Below, in pieces: positions 49,353 through 61,477 of a stretch of 64,000 nt of DNA. The stretch is from Pochonia chlamydosporia 170 (taxonomy: Eukaryota > Ascomycota > Sordariomycetes > Hypocreales > Clavicipitaceae). Every line of letters starts with the position of its first letter. The stretch's first letter is position 1. Below the pieces are notes generated by a model. It was not told the DNA's origin. It searched no databases and saw nothing but the letters and a program-made list of their open reading frames with translations. Both the position numbers and the translations under genes were made by a program. The stretch is taken from contig NC_035794.1 of assembly GCF_001653235.2 (NCBI RefSeq), forward strand, positions 620,001 through 684,000. The letters run 5' to 3'.

Positions 49353-51025
49353 ATGGCACCATGGAATACAAGCCCTCGCAAGAGGCAAGGTGCTTGTCAA
49401 CCAAAATCGTCCCCTAATGTGAAGGGGAAAACAAGTAAATTTGCAAAGGCCGCAACCATGCCGACTGCCAAGTTCCAGATGGATGAGCAACGAAAAGGGA
49501 ACGACACCACCACAGACTTACAGTATCTTGGACTACCCCCAGAGAATGAGAACTTGTTTGAAGTTTGTACATGAAATATCTATGTTTGTTGTTGGCACTA
49601 ACCGCATTCCAGGCAACACTTGTACTTCCAGTGCACACTCAGCTCCCCGATTTAGCTGAACCATCATCGCTTAATGCTATAAAGACAGACAAAGAAGTAT
49701 GGATTGTTCAAGAAAAGCCAAATGCCCTGCATCTTTACAGCCGTACAATTCTATCCCTTCAAGAGGGATTTAAGGCTGTCAATTGGGCTATCCACGATAT
49801 GCGTCTGGCTAAACAGAACGTGTCAGCTCGGTTCCTGGTTCAGATGCCCGCCAATGATCACCATGGCAGTCTCATTACTGTTCATCTAGATAGCCGTCCA
49901 CTGGTCGAGCATTCGCGTGTAACAAACGCCAAACCAACAGAAGTGGCCTACGATATTCTTGAACAACTCGGAGCCAATTTCTTGTCATCCACGAATGCCC
50001 TGCAAACTCTTAATGGACCTCTTCAAATGCGTGTCGATTTTGGGCATGTCACCGTTCGACGCAAAAAGAGGGATGTAGGTAACACGATGTCATATCCTGA
50101 TTTCACGGAGATGGCTCAACACTACGGGACAAGGGGTGGAGCTAGCCTGGACACGAGGTGAGTGAACTGACTTCGTCCACGGATTACGATGTTTGCTAAG
50201 CTGGAAAATTAGGTTGGCAAATGTTGCCGATGTGTCGAAACTGATTTCCCACCTCTCGGCGCGTACCACAAACATCTACCACGGGCATGAAAACGTGGCT
50301 TACAAAGAGAGTATAGAACTGAAGCTTGGAGACCAAACTCTCAGAGCGGATGTTGAGTACTCACAGAACGGGAGACCGAATCTAACAAACACCCGTTTAG
50401 AGGTCATGGAACAATGGCCGCCGCTAAATTGGACAATTTTAGCGCCTGACAGGTATGTCAAATTATGGCAGCCTTTCCAGGCCAAAGGGGTCATATCTTC
50501 TGACAGATCATGAATAGGAAATACGACTGGTGTCTCCGAGTCGATAATGAGACTGAAGTCCAGCCACTGCCTCAGAAAATCCTCTCCTTGATCCAGGATG
50601 TGATGCTTCTTTCTGAGGAGTCAAAGAGACCAGGCAATCTCGAGAATAGATATGCCAGGATCCGCATCAAGAACGCTGAGAAATGGATTACTGAGCTAGG
50701 CACGGTTCATCAAAGATTGGCTGCGCAGATACCCTTCCGCGATACGCCATTCGTAGTGGAAGTGAGCCGGAACCATGAGTGGATTGGTGTGAATACCAGC
50801 ACAACCCCTAAGTCGTGGCTGGGAATTCGAGTAATCGGCCGCCATTGGGAAGACAGTCTCAATTACAAGAGGCCGAATGAGTTGAAGAAAGACTGGGGAG
50901 TCAACCAGAGCGACGTCTGGGCTGGGTCTGAAATGACGACAGAAGGCCAGTTCGCGGGATTTGTCTGCCATATTTTGGAAGTTTTGTCAGCGCTAGAAGA
51001 TGAGAAGAGAGACGAGACGGCATAA
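49353..51025 (+). CDS. Uncharacterised conserved fungal protein (DUF7905-like)
   Basis: Function unknown. Four exons (49353-49562, 49613-50157, 50213-50452, 50518-51025) encode exactly 500 aa. The N-terminus is basic (MAPWNTSPRKRQG). The body has several patches that I associate with a fungal family of unknown function: ATLVLPVHTQLPDL, NALHLYSRTILSLQEGFKAV, LQMRVDFGHVTVRRKK, MSYPDFTEMAQHYGTRGGAS, PLNWTILAPDRKYDWCLRVD and SWLGIRVIGRHWEDSLNY. The family name is from memory and should be confirmed by search. An alternative start at 49574 gives a hydrophobic N-terminus that looks like a signal peptide, but this part overlaps a clean GTTTGT...TTCCAG intron, so I prefer the spliced start and a non-secreted protein. 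Confidence 0.7.
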
Positions 51026-51185
51026 TGGTTGAGTCCTATAATAATGGCATTTGGAAGAGGCTTAGTTCATCAGATAATGTTTGCAGTGAACCGACACCTG
51101 GTCGTTAATTCTTTCTATTAATCGTCGTCGTCCGACCTTGTTAATATTTATATCATACCATGCGCCATTTTCTTTTTCCAACGCC

Positions 51186-51878
51186 TCATGATTGCGCCCC
51201 CTGGGCTGCCATAATCTTTTGCCGCAAAACTGTAGAAAAACTCATCAACACGCACGTCCAGAAGACAGGACAGAGACCAGAAACATACCTTCCTCTACAG
51301 CTCTAACATTAGCCTGTTTCCGCTGCACGATCGCCTCCAGTTCTTTCAGATTGTTGCCCAACTCCTGCACCTTGCCGTCGTAAAATTGCTCCGCCGCCTT
51401 CAACTTCTACACATGAAATATTAGCAGCCATCCCACACAAGTACCACCAAAGACTAACCTTCTCAATCAAAAACCCAGTTCCAACATCAACCAATACAGA
51501 GTCAGTATTAGATAACTCGCCCTTGACATACAACGAATTCGTTAAAGGAACAAGCACCGAGTTCGAAGCAGCTGCACCAGCACACCATTAGCCAGGGTTC
51601 CTTTGCACTACCAGCTATTCATTCGAGAAGGAAACACACCGTCACTGGCCGCAGAACGGGTGTTTACACATCGTAGGCAGTCTTTGAATTTGTTCTGTGC
51701 CCCGTGGAGCTGTGCGTACGACGTCGTCAGGTGTTCCAGTTCTTCGTCGAGCTGTTTCTTGACCTGCGCCAGCTGCTGTGGCTCGAGGGTGTCGAGGTTG
51801 ACTGCGGAAAATGTCAGCTTCTGAATTAAAAATGATGGTTTGAGCTAGGGACCTACTGGTTTCTCGTTCCCCTGCCAT
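51186..51878 (-). CDS. GIM5: Prefoldin subunit 5
   Basis: Prefoldin captures nascent actin and tubulin and hands them to the CCT chaperonin; subunit 5 is one of its two alpha-type subunits. Five short exons on the minus strand (51878-51857, 51801-51640, 51571-51459, 51406-51289, 51229-51186) join to 152 aa, the normal size. The order is as in the family: N-terminal coiled coil (INLDTLEPQQLAQVKKQLDE, LTTSYAQLHGAQNKFKDCL), the beta-hairpin segment (SVLVPLTNSLYVKGEL, VLVDVGTGFLIEK) and a C-terminal coiled coil (EQFYDGKVQELGNNLKELE). The second donor was set after AASD because only that choice keeps frame with the next exon. Confidence 0.93.
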
Positions 51879-52167
51879 TGTTGCTGCGTTGCTCTGCTGT
51901 TCATGCGACGCTGGGAGGTGTGGTTTGTCGCAATCTGAAGTTTGGGATGCCCCTCGGTGGTAGTTACGTGGTGGGGTCGACTTTTGGCAACACAGTGTTT
52001 GATTGCTCCGATGGGCAACCCTGACTTTCAATTTCTCTCACAAACCATGTTCAACTGGGAACGAAAAATATCAGCGAGTAGTTTTGTTTTCTATGGAGAT
52101 TATACATGTGTCTATAATACATTTTAAAATTGGTAAAACCGCTTGCTCTTCCATCCAATTCGCCATC

Positions 52168-54218
52168 TTACAGTTGGGACAGGAGATTGGTCACATATGT
52201 TGGGAGATCCTCAACTGTGACGTTTTCCTTCAAGGACAAGCTCCTGCATTGTACTTCGCATATTCCCTTTTCTCTCCATGCCTTTCCGAGAACAACGGTT
52301 ACGGGATAACCAATCATGTCGGCATCCCGCATCTTCCAGCCAAATGTCTCCTTACGGTCGTCCAAGACTGCATCGAAACCGGGTCCAGAACTTGACCAAC
52401 TAGTAAGCTTATCGTGGAACTCCAAAGTTTGCTCATTCACTCCTGATGTTGGAATAACTGCAATCTCGAATGGGGCAATCGCCCTCGGCCAGTTGAGGCC
52501 ACGGCTATCTGCTTTGTGCTCAGCCACTGCCCCAAAGATTCGAGAAACTCCAATTCCGTAGCATCCCATCTCGACTGGTACTGGATTCTTCGACTTGGGG
52601 AGAGTTACATAAAGCTCTAACGGGTTAGAGTAGCGGGCGCCAAGGTAAAATGTGTGGCCCAGCTCCAATGCTCGGTGAATACGTAAGGACCCCGTGTCAC
52701 ATCGGGGACAGCCATCTCCTTCCATAAGTCGAAGCAGGTTCAACGGCTCTCCATCTCGTGTGCTAGTGACGTCAGATTGTGATACAAGTTCGGTAATTTC
52801 AACAGAATCCGGCATCAAGGGCAGAGTTTCTTTCAGCTGAGCGAAGGCAGAGTTCAATCTGAAGTCGACCACGTTGATGATTTGAGGTTGTGAGTTCTTT
52901 GCATCACCAAGTGCATCACTCCAGGATTGGACAGGGTCGTTGATACTGGTGTCCAACTCTGGAACAGCGCCTTTCACAGCAAGTGTATTTATCTCACTTT
53001 CGACCTCGTTGTTGCCCTTGATGGGATACCAGGCATTGACGAGTGTTGTGCGATCTTTCGTAATACCACGCCATACGCCGAGGTCATCCTTCGTGATATT
53101 CCGTCCCGTAGACTGTTGATGAGAATGTTTGGGTGATCTTGCCGTCGCGACCTCATCATTAGCAGTATAGTCGCAAGAGTCACACGACATGACGATGTCC
53201 TCTCCGATGGGATGAGCCAAATGATATTCATGACTGTAGTCTCCTCCCATATCCCCTGAACTTGCCTCGGCGACGAGAATCGGCATCTTCAGCTCAGCGA
53301 AAAAAGCACGATAGGCGCCAGCTACGTCTTTGTAGGTATTTATAGCCGATTCAAACGAGGTATCAAATGTGTATAAATCTTTCATAGTAAATTCTCGGGA
53401 ACGTAGGAGTCCATGTCGGGGCCGCATTTCATCCCGGTACTTTCTAGCTGTACTGGTGTTAGGCAGTCTTCAAAGAATCCAGTCGGGCGAACGCACTAGT
53501 CTGATAGAGACGCAGCGGTAGGTCTTTGTATGAGTTTAGCGTGCTTGCTACAAGTGTTGTGATCTCTTCTTCATGGGTAGGTGACAGCATGATGGGAACC
53601 TCCTTTCGGTCTGTCAAACGGAAGAGCTGGTCCTGTTAATATCTGCACAGATCAGCGAGAAATCAGACGACATACCTCGGAAGAGACTCGATCTAATCGG
53701 CCACTGCGTCGCCATAGTTCTTCTGACGTGATTGTTGACAGAGATAGTCGTGATGCGCCTGCGGAACAAGCCTTTAGTAGGGTGTCACGGCTCAATGCAT
53801 GGTGCTAACCGACCAATTGATTCCATATGTTTGTCAAGAAGCGCCTCTATTTTGTTTTGTACCCGTAATCCCAGAGGGAGGAGTTGAAAAATACCAGATT
53901 GGGTCTGAAACAGCGTCAATATCAGCTCATATGACAAACAAGGCGCTAAACTTACTTGGCGAAGGAATCCGGCTCGAATGAGTTTTCCATGACCGGCTGC
54001 CCTGCTTGTCAGCAAAGCAATGACCTTACACACCAGAGGTACTTACTTTCTCCTTCAACGGCTGAAACGCCGCCAGTGGGAACCCATATTTTAGAAAGAG
54101 TTGAGCGCCAGCGAATCTTAATGAGTGAGCTGCGACGGGTGACGACCTTGGACACGGAGGTAATTGTAGACGCAACAGTCAAAGGGTGACCTAGCTGTAT
54201 TGCCTTGTGAGGCAGCAT
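52168..54218 (-). CDS. AIM10: Mitochondrial prolyl-tRNA synthetase (bacterial type)
   Basis: A class II synthetase that charges mitochondrial tRNA-Pro; Aim10 is the yeast counterpart. Six exons on the minus strand (54218-54047, 53996-53956, 53904-53814, 53758-53676, 53626-53497, 53447-52168) give 598 aa. The N-terminus [15 protein letters not shown] followed by Arg/Ser-rich sequence fits a matrix presequence. Class II motif 1 lies in [18 protein letters not shown] and motif 2 in [20 protein letters not shown]. An insertion domain sits between motifs 2 and 3. Motif 3 is [17 protein letters not shown], followed by the anticodon-binding domain ([10 protein letters not shown]...[20 protein letters not shown]). 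[11 protein letters not shown] is also typical. It is divergent from MAK21. Confidence 0.95.
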
Positions 54219-54794
54219 ATTTCCGTTCAATAATCGGCGTACCACATTGCCGGGAGGAACAATTCCAATGGATCACGTTGACAAGCAGCGGGAAAAGATG
54301 CTCCAGAGTGTCTGGTTGGACGTGACGTCTAAAGTAGTTGCACGCACGACAGGATGAAGTTGAAAGTCGGCAGGCACTTGCTGGCAACGACACTTTCTTT
54401 TCTGGCTGGGCTCAAGTGGACAGTTACTAGGGTGCCCATACCAAGCCAGAGCAACGGCCAACTCAGTTCCTACAAAACACACTCACACTTGGCGGAGTAA
54501 ACTTGGCAAAATTGAAAGAGGTTAAAACATTTCAGCACTGGTTATAATTTTATATTCATTTCCCTCATAGAATTTTTCTGCATTTGCTAAAAATTCTGTA
54601 GACTCTTGCTCTGAAGGGTTCATCGGTGGCTAATCACTGTCCTTGGGACCCTTCTTCCTCTTCCACCAAAAAAGGTCAAGTGGGGCCGAGCTGATAAGAT
54701 ATGCTCCATCAAAAAAGTTCGAAGCGCAATCTTCAATTTTTTGGCAAGCGCACCCAAAATCCAAAACAAGGTCGTCAAGTCGAACGCCTGCTCA
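54219..54794. promoter_or_regulatory. Divergent promoter region AIM10/MAK21
   Basis: The gap holds both promoters. The MAK21 frame is open for 18 further codons upstream of its first ATG without another ATG. AT-rich sequence at about 54530-54600 is the only obvious feature. Confidence 0.45.
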
Positions 54795-57700
54795 ATGCCC
54801 AAACCACAAAAGAAGGGCAAAGGCCCTCGGGCCCCAAAGGAGAGGCAGAGCTTCAACAAAGACGCCCTTGAACAGCTTACTTCTAAAATCGATCAAAACC
54901 TCAACACGAACACCAACAAGCGCAAGCATCCCCCCACCAATGCCGGGAGCAAAGAGCAACAGAAAAGACAGCGAAATTCTGAGAATGGTCAGCCGCCGCC
55001 GGCCCAGCCATCAGACGATCAAGAATCTCTTTTGGCCGAGATTAAGGCCTTGGGTGGCGACGAAAAGGATCTAGAGCTCATCAATGGTATCGACTCCGAC
55101 GACGAAACGTACGCAAAAGAATCTGGCGTAGCCATTGACAAGAGTCTGAAGGACGAGCTGCTAGCCTTGTCCAAGGAACTGGGCTTTGATGCCATTGATC
55201 CTGAAGTGGCAAGCGAAGCCGACGATCAGCCAGAAGAGGAAGATGTCGAGGACGAACTGGACGGGGAGGAAGACGACAGTGACGATACAGGCGAAGACGA
55301 CGATGATGAAATGGAAACCGACGAGGTGAAACGTGTTAGGAAACCTGGGGACATGGTACGCAACGCTCGGTAGTATACGACGTCGAGCAACTACTGACCG
55401 TCAAATTTTAGATCTTCGAGCCCAGAGCCGACTGGCACGCCTACAAACTGGCTAAGCTGCCCAAACCGACCATCGAACAGCTCGGGCCCTTCGCCGGAAC
55501 CGTTGAAACTCTGAAAATGCATGCGAAAACGCTCCTAGAGAGCGATTCCAACAAATACAGGACTAGTATATTTGCGTCTTCATCTCATAAGTTCTTGTCT
55601 ACAATCATGTCTTCGGGTACCCTCACAGATAAAGTCTCTGCCTTGACGCTGGCAGTGCAAGAGTCGCCAGTTCACAACATTCGTGCATTTGACGCTCTTA
55701 TGAATCTTGCCTCAAAGAAAAGTCGTGCTCAGGCTATTGGTGCCATTGGCGCTCTTGTGGATTTACTTGGACCGGGAACCCTTCTTCCTGCCTGACCGTA
55801 GGCTGCGTCAATTCCATGGCCAGCCGGGACTGTTGGGAACTCTTCAGAAAGACGCAATCAAATCGTGGCATCCAAACCAGCCGCTTCCAGGAAAGATCAC
55901 TGAAGAGCATCTCATTTCATGGGCTTACGAGGATTGGCTCAAGGAGACCTATTTCAAGATTATTCAGCTGCTAGAGACTTGGTGCTCCGACGAAATCGAG
56001 TATTCTCGAATGAAGGCCGTGGATTTTGTGTATGGACTCTTAAAAGAGAAGCCAGAACAGGAATCAAATTTACTCACGCTCCTTGTCAACAAACTAGGCG
56101 ACCGAGACCGCAAAATTTCATCTCGGGCTTCATACCTTTTGCTTCAATTACAGGTTTCTCACCCTGGAATGAAGCCAATAATTATCCGGACTATTGAACA
56201 AGATATCTTGCTTCATCCATCTCAGGATCACCGGTCAAAGTATTATGCCATCAACACCTTGAATCAGACTATCCTGAGCAGTAAAGAGCCGACCGTTGCC
56301 GAAACTCTCGTGAGAATATACTTTGATCTCTTTGTTACGATGCTAAAATCAGGAAACCTCGGAGTTCCCTTGCAAAACGGAACTGAGAATGGCAAACCAC
56401 ATGGCAAAGGTGCTGTGAAGTCGGACGGCAAGCCAGACTTTAAACCCCCACAAAAGTCCAAGAAAGCCGTGGGCTCGACCCCAGAAACCGAAGCTGCAGA
56501 TAAAATGGTTTCGGCGCTGTTGACGGGTGTAAATCGCGCCGCACCTTTTGTTGGCACAGACGATGAAATGTACGTTTACAGGGACTAGAGTTCCACTCAA
56601 TTATATTGTATGGAGAGCATCGACTAACTTGGAAACTAGCATGGAGAAGCATCTGGATACATTGTTTAGAATTGCGCACTCGGCCAATTTCAACACAAGT
56701 ATTCAGGCCCTGTTGTTAATTCAGCACCTGTCCGCTGCTCGCAATTTGGCAACGGATCGGTTTTATCGAACCTTGTACGAGTCATTGTTAGACCCTCGCC
56801 TGGTTACCTCATCCAAGCAAGCCCTATACCTGAACCTGCTCCTCCGGGCTTTGAAGAGCGACGTCGATGTTCGACGAGTGAAAGCTTTCGCCAAACGGAT
56901 GCTACAGGTCTCAAGTCTCCATCAACCTCCCTTTATCTGTGGATTGCTCTACGTCATTGCACATCTACGACAAACTTTCCCCGATCTGTCAACGCTTGTC
57001 GAAGAGCCCGAGACTTCAATATTCGATGATGACGCATCAGCAGAACTTCCGGGTTATGACGGCCGCAAGCGGGACCCTGAACATAGCAATGCCCAAAGAA
57101 GTTGCTTGTGGGAAATGGTACGTTTACACAGTTTGCCAAGGCAGTCTAATTGGGAGCAGCGATTTTAACATGCCATAGATCCCTTTCCAAGCACATTTCC
57201 ACCCTTCTGTGAGTGTTTTTGCGGCGGCATTACTAGACAAAACCAAAAAGGTACAGAAGCCAGATATGGAGAGCCATACTCTGATTCGGTTTTTGGACAA
57301 GTTCGTGTACCGCAATCCCAAGTCTACCGATGCAGCTCGTGGTGTATCTATCATGCAACCACTACGAGCCACCAAGGACTTGGGTGACATTTGGTTGGGA
57401 AGCCGGGGTGCTGGTGCTGCATCCGCGCCAGTCAACTCTGCGGCTTTCTGGAAGAAGAAGGCCGAAGACGTTGCAGCTGAGGACGTCTTCTTCCACGAGT
57501 ACTTCCAGCACGTCGCTAAAGAACCGAAGCCGATTACCAAGAAGGACAGTGAAGAAGATGAGGAAAACAATGAGGACGAGATCTGGAAAGCTTTGGTGTC
57601 TACTCAACCAGATATCGAGGACGATGTTGACGAAGAAGGGTTTGATGATATGGATGATCTGGACATGGGCTCGGAAGATGGCTCATCGCCCGCCCTGTCT

Positions 57701-57940
57701 CTGGAAAGCGACCTAGATGAGGAGGACGATGAGGATATGGGTGTGACCTTTGATGACGAGGATGAGATCGAGTCCGATGGCTTGGTAGCGGTTGGAGACG
57801 AAGAGGATGCCGAGGAAGATGATAAAGCCGAAGAGAAGAATAAGAAGAAGTCAAGAAGAAGGGCTCTCAAGGATCTGCCGATGTTTGCATCAGTCGATGA
57901 CTACGCGGAACTTCTGGCAGCAGAGGAAGAGGGTATATAA
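54795..57940 (+). CDS. MAK21: Ribosome biogenesis protein MAK21/NOC1, with apparent +1 frameshift
   Basis: Mak21/Noc1 forms a complex with Noc2 and is needed for early 60S pre-ribosome assembly in the nucleolus. Exons are 54795-55355, 55412-56569, 56640-57117 and 57179-57940, about 985 aa if one base is skipped. The N-terminus is basic then strongly acidic. The CBF/Mak21 core carries IFEPRADWHAYKLAKLPKP, VHNIRAFDALMNLASKKSRAQA, AYEDWLKETYFKIIQLLE, FNTSIQALLLIQHLSAARNL and FHPSVSVFAAALLDKTKK; the acidic tail ends with the conserved LPMFASVDDYAELLA. Inside exon 2 the frame stops at TGA 55793-55795. Skipping T55793 continues as LLP-A-DRRLRQFHGQPG, a perfect family match. No GT-AG intron can explain this. 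Sequencing error, mutation or recoding are possible. Confidence 0.9.
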
Positions 57941-58509
57941 TAGCGCAATTGATCAATGTAAATTTACAGTATATCTAGCAAGCTGTATACATAGAATATC
58001 GCCGCAGTGTCATCAACTGTGTTCTTCAGAGCGCTATCCGCTCACAGCCTTTACATGGCGCTCAGAATATGCTTACTACCCTTGTCATATCCACGAATTG
58101 TTGTGTGTTGTGAAACACAACATTTTATTCGTTCCCGGCTCGGAGCGGCGAATCGGCAGGCAGAGGGATGGCGAAATGTCAGGGACGAATGGAACGTCGA
58201 AGGGACCAGGCTAACCAAGCCAGTGACGGAGCCGGCGACAGCCAACAGTGGGCAAAAAAAAAAAGTCGACGGTTCCTGAACGGGAAAAGCGGATCCCCCG
58301 AACCTCGGATAATCCAGACGATGGATGTCGCCGCTTTGCAAGCAAACTTGACACCAGCCCTCAAGTTTCGCCTTATCTCATGACGATCTGCTAGGCATAT
58401 CGATACCAGGCTCATTCTCGTCGTCTTTTCCTCTTCCACCCGAATTCGTTCCCATCGCTTGCGAAGACGCTTTACCCCGAGCACAAGGCTTACAGAACAT
58501 CCATCCGAA
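57941..58509. other. Spacer between MAK21 and thioesterase genes
   Basis: 3' UTR of MAK21 and promoter/leader of the next gene. An A-run at about 58254-58264 is the only simple-sequence feature. No gene is supported. Confidence 0.45.
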
Positions 58510-59610
58510 ATGTTGGGCCAACCAGTTGCTCGCCGTCTCGCACAACGGACAGCGGCAACAACTTGTAGATTGAACATCCCAGCATGGTCGCCCTCGCTGC
58601 GGGCGTCAGGTAGACCATCTCAGCGCTGGCAGCACTCCGGCGCTACTACTACGACCAACGGTGCAAGCGCTGCGAGTGCGTCGAATGGACAAACCCAGCA
58701 ACCCATCAGTTTCGCTGGAGATGGCCAGGGAAATGTTGCATTTGCGTCAGGTATGATGGCACTGCGCGACTATAAGCAACTAATTATAACTTGGAGCTTG
58801 TTGGCTGACACCAAACCTACTTTGCGCAGGTGACCCCAGTGGCGGATCGACTCTTCGAAAGGGCCTTTTCTACGTGATGCTAGGAATGGCGTTCAGCAGC
58901 ATCGGAGCATATGCCTCATGGCACACACTCAGGACCCAAGGATTGGGATTTTATTCCGACGAGGAGAGCTTGAAGCGATTCACTCCCGAAGAAACCGATG
59001 CCGAAGCACGCCGTATCGAAGACACAATCAATAACCTCCCACTCGTCGCTGAGCAGCGCCAACGGCCAGAAATGGTCGAATCACGACCACACCTGAAGAT
59101 GCCCGGCCAATACCGAGCACGAAGTCTCACGGGAAGCGCACTTACTGGTCCTGGAAAAGTTCCTGTTCCTGCATATGCGTGGGTAGAGGAGGGCGGCAAG
59201 TCGCTCATTTCAGTGGTATACGTTGGCGAAGACTTGTGCGGCCACCCCGGCATCGTCCACGGCGGATTCTTGGCCACCATGCTCGACGAGGGTCTTGCAC
59301 GATGCTGCTTCGGCGCTTTGCCTCACAACATTGGCGTGACTGCCAACCTCAACATCAACTACCGTAAGCCTACGCCCGCCGGCAGCTACTTGGTGCTCAA
59401 AGCAGAAACTACAAAGGTGGACGGCCGTAAGGCCTGGGTCAAGGGACATATTGAGTCTGTGGCGGCTCCGGGAGAGGCACCTACGGTTTATGCTGAGGCA
59501 ACGGCTTTGTTTGTGTCTCCCAAGTTTGCGGCTGTAAGTGAAAACTTGTATAATGACTGACGAGATGTTTTACTAACCTACGATTGCAGATGATGCCACG
59601 AATTAATTGA
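58510..59610 (+). CDS. Hotdog-fold thioesterase, mitochondrial type
   Basis: The C-terminal half is a hotdog (4HBT/PaaI-like) domain of the THEM4/5 type, which hydrolyses acyl-CoA thioesters; the substrate is unknown. Three exons (58510-58750, 58830-59533, 59590-59610) encode 321 aa; the last exon carries only MMPRIN. The N-terminus MLGQPVARRLAQRTAATTCR is a likely mitochondrial presequence, and a hydrophobic stretch GLFYVMLGMAFSSIGAYASW (about 88-107) suggests a membrane anchor, as in fungal Fmp10-like proteins. The hotdog signature GHPGIVHGGFLATMLDEGLA is clear, followed by NLNINYRKPTPAGSYLVL. The first ATG of the open frame was used. Confidence 0.88.
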
Positions 59611-60408
59611 GCAGGTTCGGGAATAATATGCGGGGTGGACTTACAGTTTTGCGTTTTCATCGTGCTAGAACAGCATTTGGTTTCTTAAACTTGCATTTAT
59701 TGCGTAGCTTGGCATGATTGGGTGGGATGTCCTTTGGACATTTACAGAGACGGATTCGTCACATAGAGGCATAGAATTAATAGACTTGAGCGTTTGATGA
59801 CGATTGCAGCTGTCTATTTCTGAAAACATAAGTCCGGGGTGTATATTGCAGTTGGAAGTGTTCCATCAGACCACCACCAAAAATAGTTGAACACAGACCA
59901 GCATCAAATCTGTTCCTAGACTATCACGACAGCCATGCGCATCATGCCGTCAACTTCTCCATATTAAACAAGTTACTGCAGCCCACCTCAACCCAAACCA
60001 GGCCAAGCCAAGTGGACCTCATCCCTTCGGGCTGTCGCAATCCCATCCCGCCCCGGACTGTCGCCATCTCAACGCATTCTTACTCGTCCATCCAAGTGCA
60101 CCTGGCGATGGCGACACCACTCAAGCGCAACATACAGAGTGAGCCCAAAAAAAAAAAACTATTCGCAGTGTCCGAGAAGCGGACCAAAGCCCAAATATAT
60201 CATGCCAGACGTAGCAGTAATAAGTGGGTTCCTAAACAAAATAGGCCCCATGCATTTCCAATCCCCCAAGAGTGAAGTGTCATTGTCGATTTAAACATCC
60301 CATTTCCTCTCCGCCCAACCTACTCAATCCACATACCATCATAAATCGCATCCTCTCCTCCTCTCGCTTTTGTAATTAGGAACAGTCACTCACCACATAC
60401 ACACCACA
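59611..60408. other. Spacer upstream of MET14
   Basis: About 800 bp of AT-rich then CA/CT-rich sequence, the latter typical of a fungal promoter and leader. An A-run lies at 60149-60158. No coding region is supported. Confidence 0.5.
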
Positions 60409-61200
60409 ATGGCAACGTACGTATCAAACCACACAAACCCTCATCTACCCCTCCATGCCCAACTACCCCACCATCATCACATCAACAATCTAACAAAACA
60501 CTGCATCCCAGCAACATCACCTGGCACCCATCCCTCTCGCGCAAAGAGCGCAACCAGCTCCGCGGCCAGCGCGGCCTCACAATCTGGCTCACCGGCCTCT
60601 CAGCATCCGGCAAGTCCACCGTCGCCACAGCCCTCGAGCAGCACCTCCTGCATCTCGGCCGCACAGCCTACCGCCTCGACGGCGACAACGTCCGCTTCGG
60701 CCTGAACAAGGACCTAGGCTTCTCCGAGAAGGACCGCAACGAGAACATTCGCCGTATCTCAGAGGTGAGTTTCTACTCTTGCGTCAGAAAATTACCCCGG
60801 GAACACCCAAGTATAAACTAACAATTGGAATGTGCAGGTCGCCAAGTTGTTTGCCGACTCTTCCACCATTGCCATCACTTCATTCATCTCCCCGTACCGA
60901 GCAGATCGCGACGTCGCCCGTCAGCTGCACGCTGCGACGCAAGATTCCACCGACGAACCCATCCCCTTTATCGAGGTCTTTGTCGACGTTCCCCTTGAGG
61001 TTGCCGAGCAGCGCGACCCCAAGGGCCTTTACAAGAAGGCTCGTGCTGGTGAGATCAAGGAGTTTACTGGCATTTCTGCCCCTTACGAGGAGCCCCTCAG
61101 CCCTGAAATTACAATCAAGACGCACGAGAATTCGGTTGAGGAGTGTGTCGCCCAGATTGTAGACTGGCTTGTTAAGCAGGGGTACCTCAAGTTGAACTAG
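60409..61200 (+). CDS. MET14: Adenylylsulfate (APS) kinase
   Basis: APS kinase phosphorylates adenosine 5'-phosphosulfate to PAPS in cytosolic sulfate assimilation. Three exons (60409-60416, 60512-60764, 60838-61200) encode 207 aa, the expected fungal size; the first exon holds only 8 nt (MAT, split codon). The P-loop GLSASGKST is at 31-39, and [36 protein letters not shown] carries the APS-binding residues. [14 protein letters not shown] and the lid/dimer segment [25 protein letters not shown] follow. The C-terminus QGYLKLN is typical. ACAATGG start context agrees with the very short first exon, a feature common in this fungal gene. Confidence 0.97.
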
Positions 61201-61477
61201 ACGGTGTTACCGTGTCATGGCTTCAAGAGCACAAAGAGGAGGTTGATAGAGGAGAACAAAAAGCAAAACAAGATAGATAGACTGCTGTCCTATTTTTGGT
61301 TATCATTTTCTTGTGCCAGTTACGGCCAAGCCCTTCTTCACAGATCATGATGAGAATAGGTAGAATACAAGCGCCACAATGCATCTATGTGGGAAATCCA
61401 CTCTTCCTCGGTGGCTGCACCGCCATCTCCTTTCTATAAAATCAAATCGAAACAAAACAAAACAGAGCAATAGCCTG

